Part shown: positions 53,548-61,306 of the stretch, piece after piece
Position numbering within the stretch: position 1 is the stretch's first letter
How the letters are laid out: every line of letters begins with the position of its first letter
Source of the DNA: G051903925 sp051903925
GTDB lineage: Bacteria > Pseudomonadota > Alphaproteobacteria > Zavarziniales > Zavarziniaceae
Length of the DNA stretch: 64,000 nucleotides
Direction of reading: 5' to 3'
NCBI RefSeq assembly: GCF_051903925.1
Contig: NZ_CP173678.1
Span: 3,906,001-3,970,000, forward strand
Notes under the pieces: generated by a model
The model's input: the letters and a program-made list of their open reading frames with translations, nothing else
Databases searched by the model: none
Told to the model about the DNA's origin: nothing
Position numbers and translations under genes: made by a program

Positions 53548-54428
53548 TGTGCCGCGCCTTGCGGGACCACGCTGACTGGGAGGTCGAGGGGCGCGACTGG
53601 CCCCACCGCCAGGCCAGCCGCTTCCTGACGCTGGGTCCGGTCGCCTGGCATGTCCAGGTCCTGGGCAACGGCCCGGTTCTGCTGCTGCTGCACGGCACGG
53701 GTGCCGCCAGCCATTCCTGGCGCGGGGTGGCCGATATCCTGGCGCGCGACTTCACCCTGGTGATCCCCGACCTGCCGGGCCAGGGCTTCAGCCGCTATGC
53801 CGCCGGCTACCGGCCCACCCTGCCCCGCCTGGCGGCCGACCTCGCGGGCCTTCTGGGGCAGCTTGAGCAACCGCCGCTGGGCATAGTCGGGCATTCGGCC
53901 GGTGCCGCCATCGCCCTGCGCATGGTGCTGGACGGCAGCGTCCACCCCAGGGCGGTGGCCTCCATCAACGGGGCGCTTGAGCCCCTGGGCGGCGCGGCGG
54001 CCCTGGTCTTTCCAGCACTCGCGCGGCTGCTGTTCCTCAATCCGCTGGCTTTGGGCTTCCTCTCCTGGCGGGCGGGCGACCTGCGCGCCGTCGCCCGCGT
54101 GATCGAGGGGACGGGATCGCGCCTGGATGCCGCCGGCCTGGACTTCTATGCCCGCCTGCTGCGCACGCGGGGCCACCTGGCCGGCACGCTGGCGATGATG
54201 GCGGACTGGGATCCGGCGCCGCTTTGGCGCGACCTGCGGCTGCTTCCACTGCCGGTCGCCCTGGTGGCCGCCGCCGCCGACCGCGCGGTGCCGCCCCAGG
54301 CCGCGGTCCGCGCGGCGGCCCGCCTGCCCCAGGGCCGCGTCATTCCCGTGCCGGCGCTGGGCCACCTCGCGCACGAGGAAGACCCAGGCCTGTTTGCCAC
54401 GCTGATCCGCGACGCCCTGGGGTCCTGA
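53547..54428 (+). CDS. bchO: alpha/beta hydrolase BchO
   Basis: 293 residues. The fold is clear: LLLLHGTGAASHSW, DLPGQGFSR, the nucleophile elbow GHSAGAA, and a C-terminal histidine in ALGHLAHEE. The N-terminus DWPHRQASRF is typical of BchO, which is always linked to bchID in purple bacteria; its exact role in magnesium-tetrapyrrole synthesis is unproven. It follows bchD with a TGATG overlap. Confidence 0.94.
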   Translation: MCRALRDHADWEVEGRDWPHRQASRFLTLGPVAWHVQVLGNGPVLLLLHGTGAASHSWRGVADILARDFTLVIPDLPGQGFSRYAAGYRPTLPRLAADLAGLLGQLEQPPLGIVGHSAGAAIALRMVLDGSVHPRAVASINGALEPLGGAAALVFPALARLLFLNPLALGFLSWRAGDLRAVARVIEGTGSRLDAAGLDFYARLLRTRGHLAGTLAMMADWDPAPLWRDLRLLPLPVALVAAAADRAVPPQAAVRAAARLPQGRVIPVPALGHLAHEEDPGLFATLIRDALGS

Positions 54429-54470
54429 GGGCGCGCAACGTCTCCCAACGCTCATGTGCAGGAGGGTGCA

Positions 54471-54662
54471 ATGGACTGGAGCCCGATCTTCATCATCGAG
54501 TTCCTGCTGGTCGGCGGCTGCGTGCTGGGCTGGGCCTGCTGGGAATTGTGGACGGTACGCAAGCCGCGCCAGCCGACGCGGCCGCTCTACCCGCCCGCCG
54601 GCTCAGGCACCAGGCCGCCGGGGCATGCGGAAGGGCAGCATCGCCCGCACGACGGGGGATGA
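54471..54662 (+). CDS. small single-pass membrane protein after bchO
   Basis: 63 residues from ATG 54471, with a strong ribosome site (AGGAGGG at 54460-54466). MDWSPIFIIEFLLVGGCVLG followed by WACWELWTV gives one membrane helix at about 6-25 and a polar, Pro/Gly-rich tail. The last about 20 codons lie antisense to the end of crtC (60-bp convergent overlap) and look unconstrained. I do not recognise a named family. Location suggests a photosynthesis-linked role, which is inference. Confidence 0.65.
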   Translation: MDWSPIFIIEFLLVGGCVLGWACWELWTVRKPRQPTRPLYPPAGSGTRPPGHAEGQHRPHDGG

Positions 54663-55511
54663 GAAGCGGGTCAGCGACAGGCTTTCGTGCACCGACGGCC
54701 CGCGCCGGCCATACAGCGTCGCGTCCAGCACCGAGCGGGCATAGAACGGCGTGTCCTCCAGCGTCGCGCGCAGGCCGACCCGCGTGCCCAGGTCGCCGCG
54801 GGTCGGGCGCTCGATGCGCCAGCCGGTGCGCGGCAGCCGGGTCGCGGGCGGCGGCTCCAGCGCCTCGATCCGGCCATCCTCTCCGATCGCCAGCGCCAGG
54901 TTCTCGTGGCTGCGGTCGCGGCGCACGGCGTCGTACAGCACCACGGCCCGGTCGCCCTGCTCGGCGCGCGACCAGGTCCAGTCGGAAAACCCCTGCTCCA
55001 GCGGCTCCGTCCCCCAGTTCCCATCCAGGTACGCCATGCCGGTCCAGGCGATGTCGGGCTGCGCGAAGTCGACCGTGATGCGGGCCAGCGGCGCCACCGG
55101 CTGCCAGTTGTGGCGGCCGCCCGCATCCAGCGCGAAGCTGCGCGCCGGCTGGCACAGCGGCGTCAGGCGCAGGCGGCCCTTCAGCCGGCGCGGGATCGGG
55201 CAGCCGATCTCGTCGATCTCCGCCACCAGGTCGTCGCCGTCCCAGGCCAGCCGGCTGGGTCCGACGATCAGGTTTGCGGCATCGCGCTCCAGGGCGCCCT
55301 GGCCGCGCTCGGTCATGGCCCAGCGCCCGCATCCGGGGCCATAGAGCGCCACGTTGATGGCGCAATGGTTCTCCGGCCGGCGTCGCCCGCTCCAGGCGTA
55401 ATAGGGCGAGAAGACGCTGCCGATGAAGGCGATCAGCGTGATGGCGTGGCGGCCGTCGTCGCTGAGGCCGTCGAGGTACCACCAGTGATAGCCGCCGGGA
55501 CCCACCCCCAC
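54603..55511 (-). CDS. crtC: carotenoid 1,2-hydratase (hydroxyneurosporene synthase)
   Basis: About 302 residues from GTG 55511 (GTG 55505 is also possible). CrtC adds water to the 1,2 double bond of neurosporene/lycopene derivatives. Diagnostic strings: PGGYHWWYLDGLSDDGRHA, LIAFIGSVFSPYYAWSGRR, AYLDGNWGTEPLE. CrtC-like sequence (GPGFD) seems to extend upstream of the first usable start, inside the end of crtD; no ATG, GTG, TTG or CTG is in frame there. It overlaps crtD by 79 bp and the small downstream gene by 60 bp (convergent). Confidence 0.88.
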   Translation of the reverse strand: MGVGPGGYHWWYLDGLSDDGRHAITLIAFIGSVFSPYYAWSGRRRPENHCAINVALYGPGCGRWAMTERGQGALERDAANLIVGPSRLAWDGDDLVAEIDEIGCPIPRRLKGRLRLTPLCQPARSFALDAGGRHNWQPVAPLARITVDFAQPDIAWTGMAYLDGNWGTEPLEQGFSDWTWSRAEQGDRAVVLYDAVRRDRSHENLALAIGEDGRIEALEPPPATRLPRTGWRIERPTRGDLGTRVGLRATLEDTPFYARSVLDATLYGRRGPSVHESLSLTRFSSPVVRAMLPFRMPRRPGA

Positions 55512-56998
55512 GTCGAAGCCCGGTCCCGCAGCACGGCCTGGGCGGCCAGGCGTCCCGAAAGTGCCGCCATCGGGACGCCCGCCCCCGGATGGACGCTGCC
55601 GCCCGTCAGGTACAGGCCAGGCACCCGCGTCCGCGCGCCGGGCCGCCGGAACGACGCCCGCCAGCCGTGGCTCGCCGCGCCATAGAGCGCTCCCCCCGTC
55701 CCCGGGAACAGGCTCGCGAAGCTCTGCGGCGACGTCGCCAGCACCGGCCCCGCCGGTTCCAGGATCGTGCCGCAACGCGCCAGCAGCGTCCGTGACTGCA
55801 TCTCGCATGCCGCGATCTCCTCGTCTGTCAGGGGGCTCGTGTCGCCGTCCGCCGGCGCGTTGATCAGCATCAGCAGGCGCTCGGGCCCCTGCGGCTCGGG
55901 CAGGCCGGGACCCCGGTCCTGCGCGCAGAGATAGACGGTGGGCTGCCGCGGCATGCGGCGGCGATCGACCAGGTCGGCGAACTCCGCCGCATAGTCGTCG
56001 GAGAAGAAGACGTTGTGCCGGCTGGGCAGCGGGCCGCGCAGCCGCCCGCGCAGGCACCAGGTCAGCGCCGAGAGCGAGCGGCGCGACGGCGGCGTCGCCG
56101 CCACCGCATGCCGCACCGCCGGGCCGAACAGCCCCGCCGCCAGTGCGGCGCAGTCACCGTTCAGCACGACGGCGCGCGCGGGCAGCGGCCGGCCGGAGTC
56201 CAGGACCACGCCGCTGACCCGGCCGCGCGCGGTGCCGATGGCCGCGACGCGCTGGCCCAGGATCACCTCGACCCCCAGGCTGCGGGCCAGCGCCTCCATC
56301 GCCTGGGCCAGGCGCTGCATGCCGCCGTCGATCGCCCACACGCCGTCCTGTTCCACGTGCGCGATCAGCATCAGCGTGGCCGGCGCCAGGAACGGGCTCG
56401 ACCCGCAATAGGTGGCATAGCGTCCGAACAGCTGGCGCAGGCGCGGATCGGCAAAGGCCTGGCCCAGTGCCCGCCACAGCGTCTCGAACGGCCGGATGCC
56501 CAGCAGGGCGGCCGGGCGCAGCGGGCCGACGCGCCAGGCCAGGCCCAGCGGCCCGGTGCGGCCGCTTTCCAGGAACGGGCCTTTCAGCGTGGCGTGCACG
56601 CGCCCCGCCTGGCGCGCGAAGTCCAGGAAGCGCTGGCGCTCCACCGGTCCGGCAAAGGCGCCGATCGCATCGGCCGAGCGGCCCAGGTCGGCATGCAGGT
56701 CAAGGCCGGGCCCCCGGCTCCAGGCATGGCGCGCCAGGATGTCCAGCGGGGTCGTCGGCACGGCGCGGTCGAAATCGGCGCCGGCCTGGTCGAACAGCGC
56801 CTGGAAGACGCCGCGCATGGTGAAGACGGTGGGTCCGGCATCGATCGCCTGCCCGTCGACGCGGATCGTGCGCAGCTTGCCGCCGACCTGGGGGGCCGCC
56901 TCGACCAGCGTGACGCGCTCGCCGCGCGCGGCCAGGTGGATGGCACAGGCCAGGCCCCCGATCCCCGCCCCCGCGATCACCGTGCCGTGGTCCGCCAT
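55433..56998 (-). CDS. crtD: hydroxyneurosporene/methoxyneurosporene desaturase
   Basis: 521 residues. The FAD-binding N-terminus VIAGAGIGGLACAIHLAARG with the following KLRT motif, the GPTVFTMRGVFQALF segment, and the C-terminal LYLTGGSVHPGAGVPMAALS are typical of CrtI/CrtD phytoene-type desaturases, and the RYATYCGSSPF region plus genomic context favour CrtD. It desaturates the C-3,4 bond in spheroidene/spirilloxanthin synthesis. The last about 25 residues (after SGRLAAQAVLRDRA) are read from DNA that also encodes crtC. Confidence 0.93.
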   Translation of the reverse strand: MADHGTVIAGAGIGGLACAIHLAARGERVTLVEAAPQVGGKLRTIRVDGQAIDAGPTVFTMRGVFQALFDQAGADFDRAVPTTPLDILARHAWSRGPGLDLHADLGRSADAIGAFAGPVERQRFLDFARQAGRVHATLKGPFLESGRTGPLGLAWRVGPLRPAALLGIRPFETLWRALGQAFADPRLRQLFGRYATYCGSSPFLAPATLMLIAHVEQDGVWAIDGGMQRLAQAMEALARSLGVEVILGQRVAAIGTARGRVSGVVLDSGRPLPARAVVLNGDCAALAAGLFGPAVRHAVAATPPSRRSLSALTWCLRGRLRGPLPSRHNVFFSDDYAAEFADLVDRRRMPRQPTVYLCAQDRGPGLPEPQGPERLLMLINAPADGDTSPLTDEEIAACEMQSRTLLARCGTILEPAGPVLATSPQSFASLFPGTGGALYGAASHGWRASFRRPGARTRVPGLYLTGGSVHPGAGVPMAALSGRLAAQAVLRDRASTWGWVPAAITGGTSTASATTAATPSR

Positions 56999-57082
56999 GC
57001 GCTCCCCGTCCGTTCCGGGGCGCCGTTGTCACGGCAGGCCCACCCGAAAGCGTTTGACCAAGGATCGCCCGGTGCTAGCGTA

Positions 57083-57100
57083 TGTCAATCAATATTGACA
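57083..57100. promoter_or_regulatory. PpsR/CrtJ-type operator between crtD and crtE
   Basis: TGTCAATCAATATTGACA is a TGT-N12-ACA site with perfect 7-bp arms (TGTCAAT/ATTGACA). It sits 84 bp from the crtD start and 64 bp from the crtE start, so it can serve both divergent genes. TTGACA within it could act as a -35 element in either direction, though no good -10 follows. Confidence 0.75.
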
Positions 57101-57164
57101 CTTCTGGACGTCCACAAAAATTGACGCCAGTGTTCGGCACTGCCGGCTGTCAGGGAGGTGGGTC

Positions 57165-58082
57165 ATGGACGGTTCCATCCTGGACGATCGCATCATCGAC
57201 GAACGCATCGTCCCGCCCCTGGTCGGCGACCCGGTGGAACTGGCCCTGGACCGCGCCGTGGCGCGGGCCGACCGGCCGGGCGGCCCGCCCCTGCTGGCCG
57301 CCGCGATGCGCCATGCGGTCTTTCCCGGCGGGGCCCGCGTCCGCCCCCGCCTCTCGCTGGCCGTGGCCCAAGCCTGCGGCGGCGACCAGCCCACGCTGGC
57401 GATCGCGGCGGCCAGTGCCATCGAGCTGCTGCACTGCGCCTCCCTGGTCCATGACGACCTGCCCTGCTTCGACGATGCCGGCCTGCGCCGGGGCCTGCCC
57501 TCGGTCCACGCCGCCTTCGGCGTGCCGCTGGCGCTGCTGGCGGGCGATGCTCTCATCGTCCTGGGGTTCGAGGTCCTGGCCGAGGCGGGCAGCACCGCGC
57601 CGACGCGCCTTCCCGCCCTGCTGGGCCTGGTCGCACGCAGCGTCGGCGCGCCGCACGGCATTGCCGCGGGCCAGGCGTGGGAATGCGAATCCAATCCCGT
57701 GCCGGCCGACTATCGCTGCGCCAAGACGGGCGCCCTGTTCGTCGCCGCCACCATGGCCGGCGCCCTGGCGAGCGGCGCCGACCCGGAGCCCTGGCGCCTT
57801 CTGGGCCACCGTCTGGGGGAGGCCTACCAGGTGGCGGACGACCTGCTGGACGCGACCGCGACGGGGGTCGAGCAGGGCAAGCCGACCGGCCGCGATGCCG
57901 CCCTGGGCCGCCCCAACGCGGTGGCCGAACTGGGCGTCGAGCGCGCGGTCGAGCGGTTGGAAACCCTGATCGCCGGCGCCATGGCCAGCATCCCGCCGTC
58001 GCCAGGCGCTGCGGCCCTGCGCGACCTCGTGCGCGCCCAGGCGCTGCGCCTGGCGCCGAAGCAGCTGCTGCACGGGGCCTGA
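57165..58082 (+). CDS. crtE: geranylgeranyl diphosphate synthase
   Basis: 305 residues. The aspartate-rich FARM reads DDLPCFDDAGLRRG (97-110) and the second motif ADDLLDAT. The five residues before FARM (CASLVH) lack the bulky aromatics that would stop at FPP, consistent with GGPP. It supplies carotenoid and bacteriochlorophyll tails. It has a GGGAGG ribosome site and is followed directly by crtF (stop TGA then ATG with no gap). Confidence 0.93.
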   Translation: MDGSILDDRIIDERIVPPLVGDPVELALDRAVARADRPGGPPLLAAAMRHAVFPGGARVRPRLSLAVAQACGGDQPTLAIAAASAIELLHCASLVHDDLPCFDDAGLRRGLPSVHAAFGVPLALLAGDALIVLGFEVLAEAGSTAPTRLPALLGLVARSVGAPHGIAAGQAWECESNPVPADYRCAKTGALFVAATMAGALASGADPEPWRLLGHRLGEAYQVADDLLDATATGVEQGKPTGRDAALGRPNAVAELGVERAVERLETLIAGAMASIPPSPGAAALRDLVRAQALRLAPKQLLHGA

Positions 58083-59258
58083 ATGGGCACCGGTCCCCTG
58101 GTCCGGCCGCTGCCGGCGCGCGCGACCGCGACGCCGGCGCGGCATCTGGCCCGCTGGCACGAGGCGTGGCTGCGCCTGCGCAACGGCCTGCTGGCCAGCC
58201 CGCGCTTCCAGCGCGCGGCCCTTCGCCTGCCCTTTGCCCGGCCGATCGCGCGGCGCAACGCCCGGGCCCTGTTCGACCTGGTCGCCGGCTTCGTCTATTC
58301 CCAGGTCCTGGCCGCCTGCATCCAGGTCCGCCTGTTCGATCACCTGGCGGCCGGGCCCGGCGACGCCGCCGGCCTTGCGCCGCACCTGGGCCTCAGCCCC
58401 GCCGCGACGGAGCGCCTGCTGAAGGCTGCGGCCTCCCTGGGCCTGGCCCAGGGGCTGGCAGGCGGCCGATTCGCCCTGGGCCCGCTGGGTGCCGCCCTGC
58501 TGGGCAATCCCGGCATCGCGCCGATGGTGGCGCACCACGCCATGCTCTATGCCGACCTGGCCGAGCCCCTGGCCGTGCTGGAGCGGCGCAGCCCCGCGCG
58601 CCAGCTGGGCGGCTTCTGGCCCTATTCCGGCAATGCCGATCCCACCGCCCTGCCGCCGGAGCGGGCCCGGGCCTATAGCGAGCTGATGGCAGCGTCGCAG
58701 GCGATGATCGCCGACCAGGTTCTGGACGCCTGGCCTGTGCATCGCCACCGCCGCCTGCTGGACGTAGGCGGCGGGGCGGGCGCCTTCCTGGCCGCGGCGG
58801 GCGCCCGCGCCCCGCGGCTTGAGCTGGTCCTGTTCGACCTTCCGCCGGTCGTGTCCCTGGCGCGCCAGCGGCTGGAGGCGGCGGGTCTGGCCGCGCGCAG
58901 CACCTGTGTCGGCGGCAGCTTCTTCACCGACCCGCTGCCCACGGGCGCTGACATCGCAAGCCTTGTGCGCGTGCTGCACGACCATGACGACTCGGCGGCG
59001 CTGGCCATCCTGCGCAACGTGCACGCGGCACTGGCGCCCGGCGCCACCCTCCTGGTGGCGGAGCCGATGGCCGGGACCGCCGGCGCCGGGCCGATGGGCG
59101 ATGCCTATTTCGGGCTCTACCTCGCGGCCATGGGCAGTGGCCGCCCCCGCACCCAGGCGGAGCTGACGGCCATGCTGGTCCAGGCCGGATTCGGCGCCGT
59201 GCGCCATCCCGCCACCGCCGTGCCGCTGATGGTCCAGGTCCTGGTCGCCCAGGCCTGA
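58083..59258 (+). CDS. crtF: hydroxyneurosporene/demethylspheroidene O-methyltransferase
   Basis: 391 residues. The N-terminal dimerisation/winged-helix region (PHLGLSPAATERLLKAAASL) and the SAM-binding LLDVGGGAGAFLAAAG, then ELVLFDLPPVVSLA and VRVLHDHDD, identify a plant-type O-methyltransferase of the CrtF group, which methylates the 1-hydroxy carotenoid. It begins immediately after crtE and ends 109 bp before bchC. Confidence 0.94.
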   Translation: MGTGPLVRPLPARATATPARHLARWHEAWLRLRNGLLASPRFQRAALRLPFARPIARRNARALFDLVAGFVYSQVLAACIQVRLFDHLAAGPGDAAGLAPHLGLSPAATERLLKAAASLGLAQGLAGGRFALGPLGAALLGNPGIAPMVAHHAMLYADLAEPLAVLERRSPARQLGGFWPYSGNADPTALPPERARAYSELMAASQAMIADQVLDAWPVHRHRRLLDVGGGAGAFLAAAGARAPRLELVLFDLPPVVSLARQRLEAAGLAARSTCVGGSFFTDPLPTGADIASLVRVLHDHDDSAALAILRNVHAALAPGATLLVAEPMAGTAGAGPMGDAYFGLYLAAMGSGRPRTQAELTAMLVQAGFGAVRHPATAVPLMVQVLVAQA

Positions 59259-59288
59259 TCAGCCCTGCCTGGGCCGTCAGGATCTAAA

Positions 59289-59306
59289 TGTACAATTGCT
59301 TTGACA
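59289..59306. promoter_or_regulatory. PpsR/CrtJ operator 1 of bchC
   Basis: TGTACAATTGCTTTGACA matches TGT-N12-ACA. It contains TTGACA at 59301-59306, the -35 of the likely promoter, and is 8 bp from the second site, the spacing known for the Rhodobacter capsulatus bchC operator pair. Confidence 0.8.
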
Positions 59307-59329
59307 TAGTGAAGTGTACAGTTATCGTT
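59301..59329 (+). promoter_or_regulatory. candidate sigma-70 promoter of bchC
   Basis: TTGACA (59301-59306), 17 bp, TATCGT (59324-59329). The -35 box is inside operator 1 and the -10 box inside operator 2, so a bound repressor would cover both. The start of bchC is 39 bp further on. Confidence 0.6.
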
Positions 59330-59332
59330 ACA
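59315..59332. promoter_or_regulatory. PpsR/CrtJ operator 2 of bchC
   Basis: TGTACAGTTATCGTTACA matches TGT-N12-ACA, 8 bp after operator 1 and overlapping the likely -10 box. Cooperative binding to such pairs is known for CrtJ in Rhodobacter. Confidence 0.8.
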
Positions 59333-59367
59333 TACATGAGGCCTGACACCGGTAAGGGGTCGGACAG

Positions 59368-60312
59368 ATGTCGGAACTGGATACAATCGCAGTGGTGATG
59401 GAGGGGCCGGGCCAGCTCGCGCTTCGCCGCGTCGAACTGCAGCCGCTGGCCGCCGCCGACGTCGTCGTCGATGTCGACTGGAGCGGCATCAGCACCGGCA
59501 CGGAACGGCTTCTGTGGTCGGGCCGCATGCCCAACTTCCCCGGCATGGGCTACCCGCTGGTCCCCGGCTACGAATCGGTGGGAGAGGTCGTCGACGCAGG
59601 GCCGGAGGCCCTGTCGAGGGTGGGTGAGCGCGTCTTCGTGCCCGGCTCCGCCGGCTTCAAGGATGTGCGCGGCCTGTTCGGCGGCGCCGCGCGGCGCCTG
59701 GTGGTGCCCAGCACCCGCGCCGTCACGCTGGACGACCATCTGCGCGAACAGGGCGTCCTCGTCGCCCTAGCCGCGACCGCCCACCACGCCCTTGCGGGCG
59801 GCACCCTGCCCGACCTGATCATCGGTCATGGCGTCCTGGGTCGCCTGCTGGCCCGCCTGGCGCTGGTCCTGGGCGAGCGGCCACCCACCGTGTGGGAGAC
59901 GAACGCAGCCCGGCAGGCCGGCGCCTGCGGCTATCCCGTCCTGCATCCGGAGGCGGACGCCAACCGGGCCTATCGCGTGATCTGCGACGCCAGCGGCGAT
60001 CCCGACATCCTGGACGCGGCCATGCCGCGCCTGGCCCGCGGCGGCGAGATCGTGCTGGCCGGCTTCTACGACCGTCCGCTCAGCTTCGCCTTCCCGCCCG
60101 CCTTCCTGCGCGAGGCGCGGATCCGGGTGGCGGCGGAATGGGCGCCGCCCGACCTGGCCGCGACGCTGGCCCTGATCCACGACGGGCGCCTGTCGCTGGA
60201 CGGCCTGATCACGCATCGCCTGGGCGCCCAGGCGGCGGACCAGGCCTACAGCGCCGCTTTCAACGATTCGACCTGCCTGAAAATGGTCCTGGACTGGAGG
60301 GGATGCGCATGA
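59368..60312 (+). CDS. bchC: 3-hydroxyethyl bacteriochlorophyllide a dehydrogenase
   Basis: 314 residues. Medium-chain dehydrogenase-like protein that oxidises the 3-hydroxyethyl group to acetyl in bacteriochlorophyllide a formation. The N-terminal GISTGTERLLWSGRMPNFPG and GYPLVPGYESVGEVVD, with LIIGHGVLGRLLARLA in the cofactor half, are BchC hallmarks. First gene of bchCXYZ, with tandem PpsR operators upstream. bchX begins in an ATGA overlap with its stop. Confidence 0.95.
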   Translation: MSELDTIAVVMEGPGQLALRRVELQPLAAADVVVDVDWSGISTGTERLLWSGRMPNFPGMGYPLVPGYESVGEVVDAGPEALSRVGERVFVPGSAGFKDVRGLFGGAARRLVVPSTRAVTLDDHLREQGVLVALAATAHHALAGGTLPDLIIGHGVLGRLLARLALVLGERPPTVWETNAARQAGACGYPVLHPEADANRAYRVICDASGDPDILDAAMPRLARGGEIVLAGFYDRPLSFAFPPAFLREARIRVAAEWAPPDLAATLALIHDGRLSLDGLITHRLGAQAADQAYSAAFNDSTCLKMVLDWRGCA

Positions 60313-61298
60313 ACATCGCCGTGAACGCGGCCGAGCGACTGCGCCTCGAAGCAGCGATCGAGCCGGATCCCGTGGCCACCGGCCCGGTGACGAAGGAAAC
60401 GCAGATCATCGCGATCTATGGCAAGGGCGGCAGCGGCAAGAGCTTCGCCCTGTCCAACCTCAGCTACATGCTGGCCCAGCAGGGCAAGCGGGTCCTGCTG
60501 ATCGGCTGCGATCCCAAGAGCGACACCACCTCGCTGCTCTTCGGCGGCAAGTCCTGCCCCACGATCATCGAGACATCCTCCCGCAAGAAGCTGGCGGGCG
60601 AGGAAGTCCGGATCGAGGACGTCTGCTTCAAGCGCGATGGCGTGTTCGCCATGGAACTCGGCGGGCCGGAGGTCGGCCGCGGCTGCGGCGGGCGCGGCAT
60701 CATCCACGGCTTCGAACTGCTGGAGAAGCTGGGCTTCCACGAATGGGGCTTCGACTACGTCCTGCTCGACTTCCTGGGCGACGTGGTCTGCGGAGGCTTC
60801 GGCCTGCCGATCGCCCGCGACATGTGCCAGAAGGTGATCGTCGTCGGCTCGAACGACCTCCAGTCGCTCTACGTCGCCAACAATGTCTGCTCCGCGGTCG
60901 AATACTTCCGCAAGCTGGGCGGCAATGTCGGCGTCGCCGGCATGGTCATCAACAAGGACGACGGCACGGGCGAGGCGCAGGCCTTTGCCGAAGCGGTCGG
61001 CATCCCGGTCCTGGCGGCGATCCCGGCGGACGAGGACATCCGCCGCAAGTCGGCCAACTACCAGATCATCGGCATTCCGGGCGGCCGCTGGGCCGGCCTG
61101 TTCGAGGAACTGGCCACCAACGTGGCCGAAGCCCCGCCGGTGCGGCCCAGGCCGTTGAGCTCCGAAGGACTGCTGGGCCTGTTCGCGGGCGACCAGACGG
61201 GCGCCGGCGTGGTGCTGCAGCCGGCCAGCCAGGCCGACATGCGCGGGGCGGAGTTCGTCGTGCCGCGTACCCTCGAAGTCGTCTACGACGCGGTCTGA
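60309..61298 (+). CDS. bchX: chlorophyllide a reductase, iron protein subunit X
   Basis: 329 residues. The start ATG 60309 is chosen over 60303 because GGAGGGG lies at 60296-60302, six bases upstream. It is a NifH-like ATPase: P-loop YGKGGSGKSFALSNL, GCDPKSDTTSLL, and the 4Fe-4S cysteines in GRGCGGRG and DVVCGGFGLP. It delivers electrons to BchY/BchZ for C7=C8 reduction of chlorophyllide a. Confidence 0.97.
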   Translation: MNIAVNAAERLRLEAAIEPDPVATGPVTKETQIIAIYGKGGSGKSFALSNLSYMLAQQGKRVLLIGCDPKSDTTSLLFGGKSCPTIIETSSRKKLAGEEVRIEDVCFKRDGVFAMELGGPEVGRGCGGRGIIHGFELLEKLGFHEWGFDYVLLDFLGDVVCGGFGLPIARDMCQKVIVVGSNDLQSLYVANNVCSAVEYFRKLGGNVGVAGMVINKDDGTGEAQAFAEAVGIPVLAAIPADEDIRRKSANYQIIGIPGGRWAGLFEELATNVAEAPPVRPRPLSSEGLLGLFAGDQTGAGVVLQPASQADMRGAEFVVPRTLEVVYDAV

Positions 61299-61306
61299 GG
61301 CCAGCC

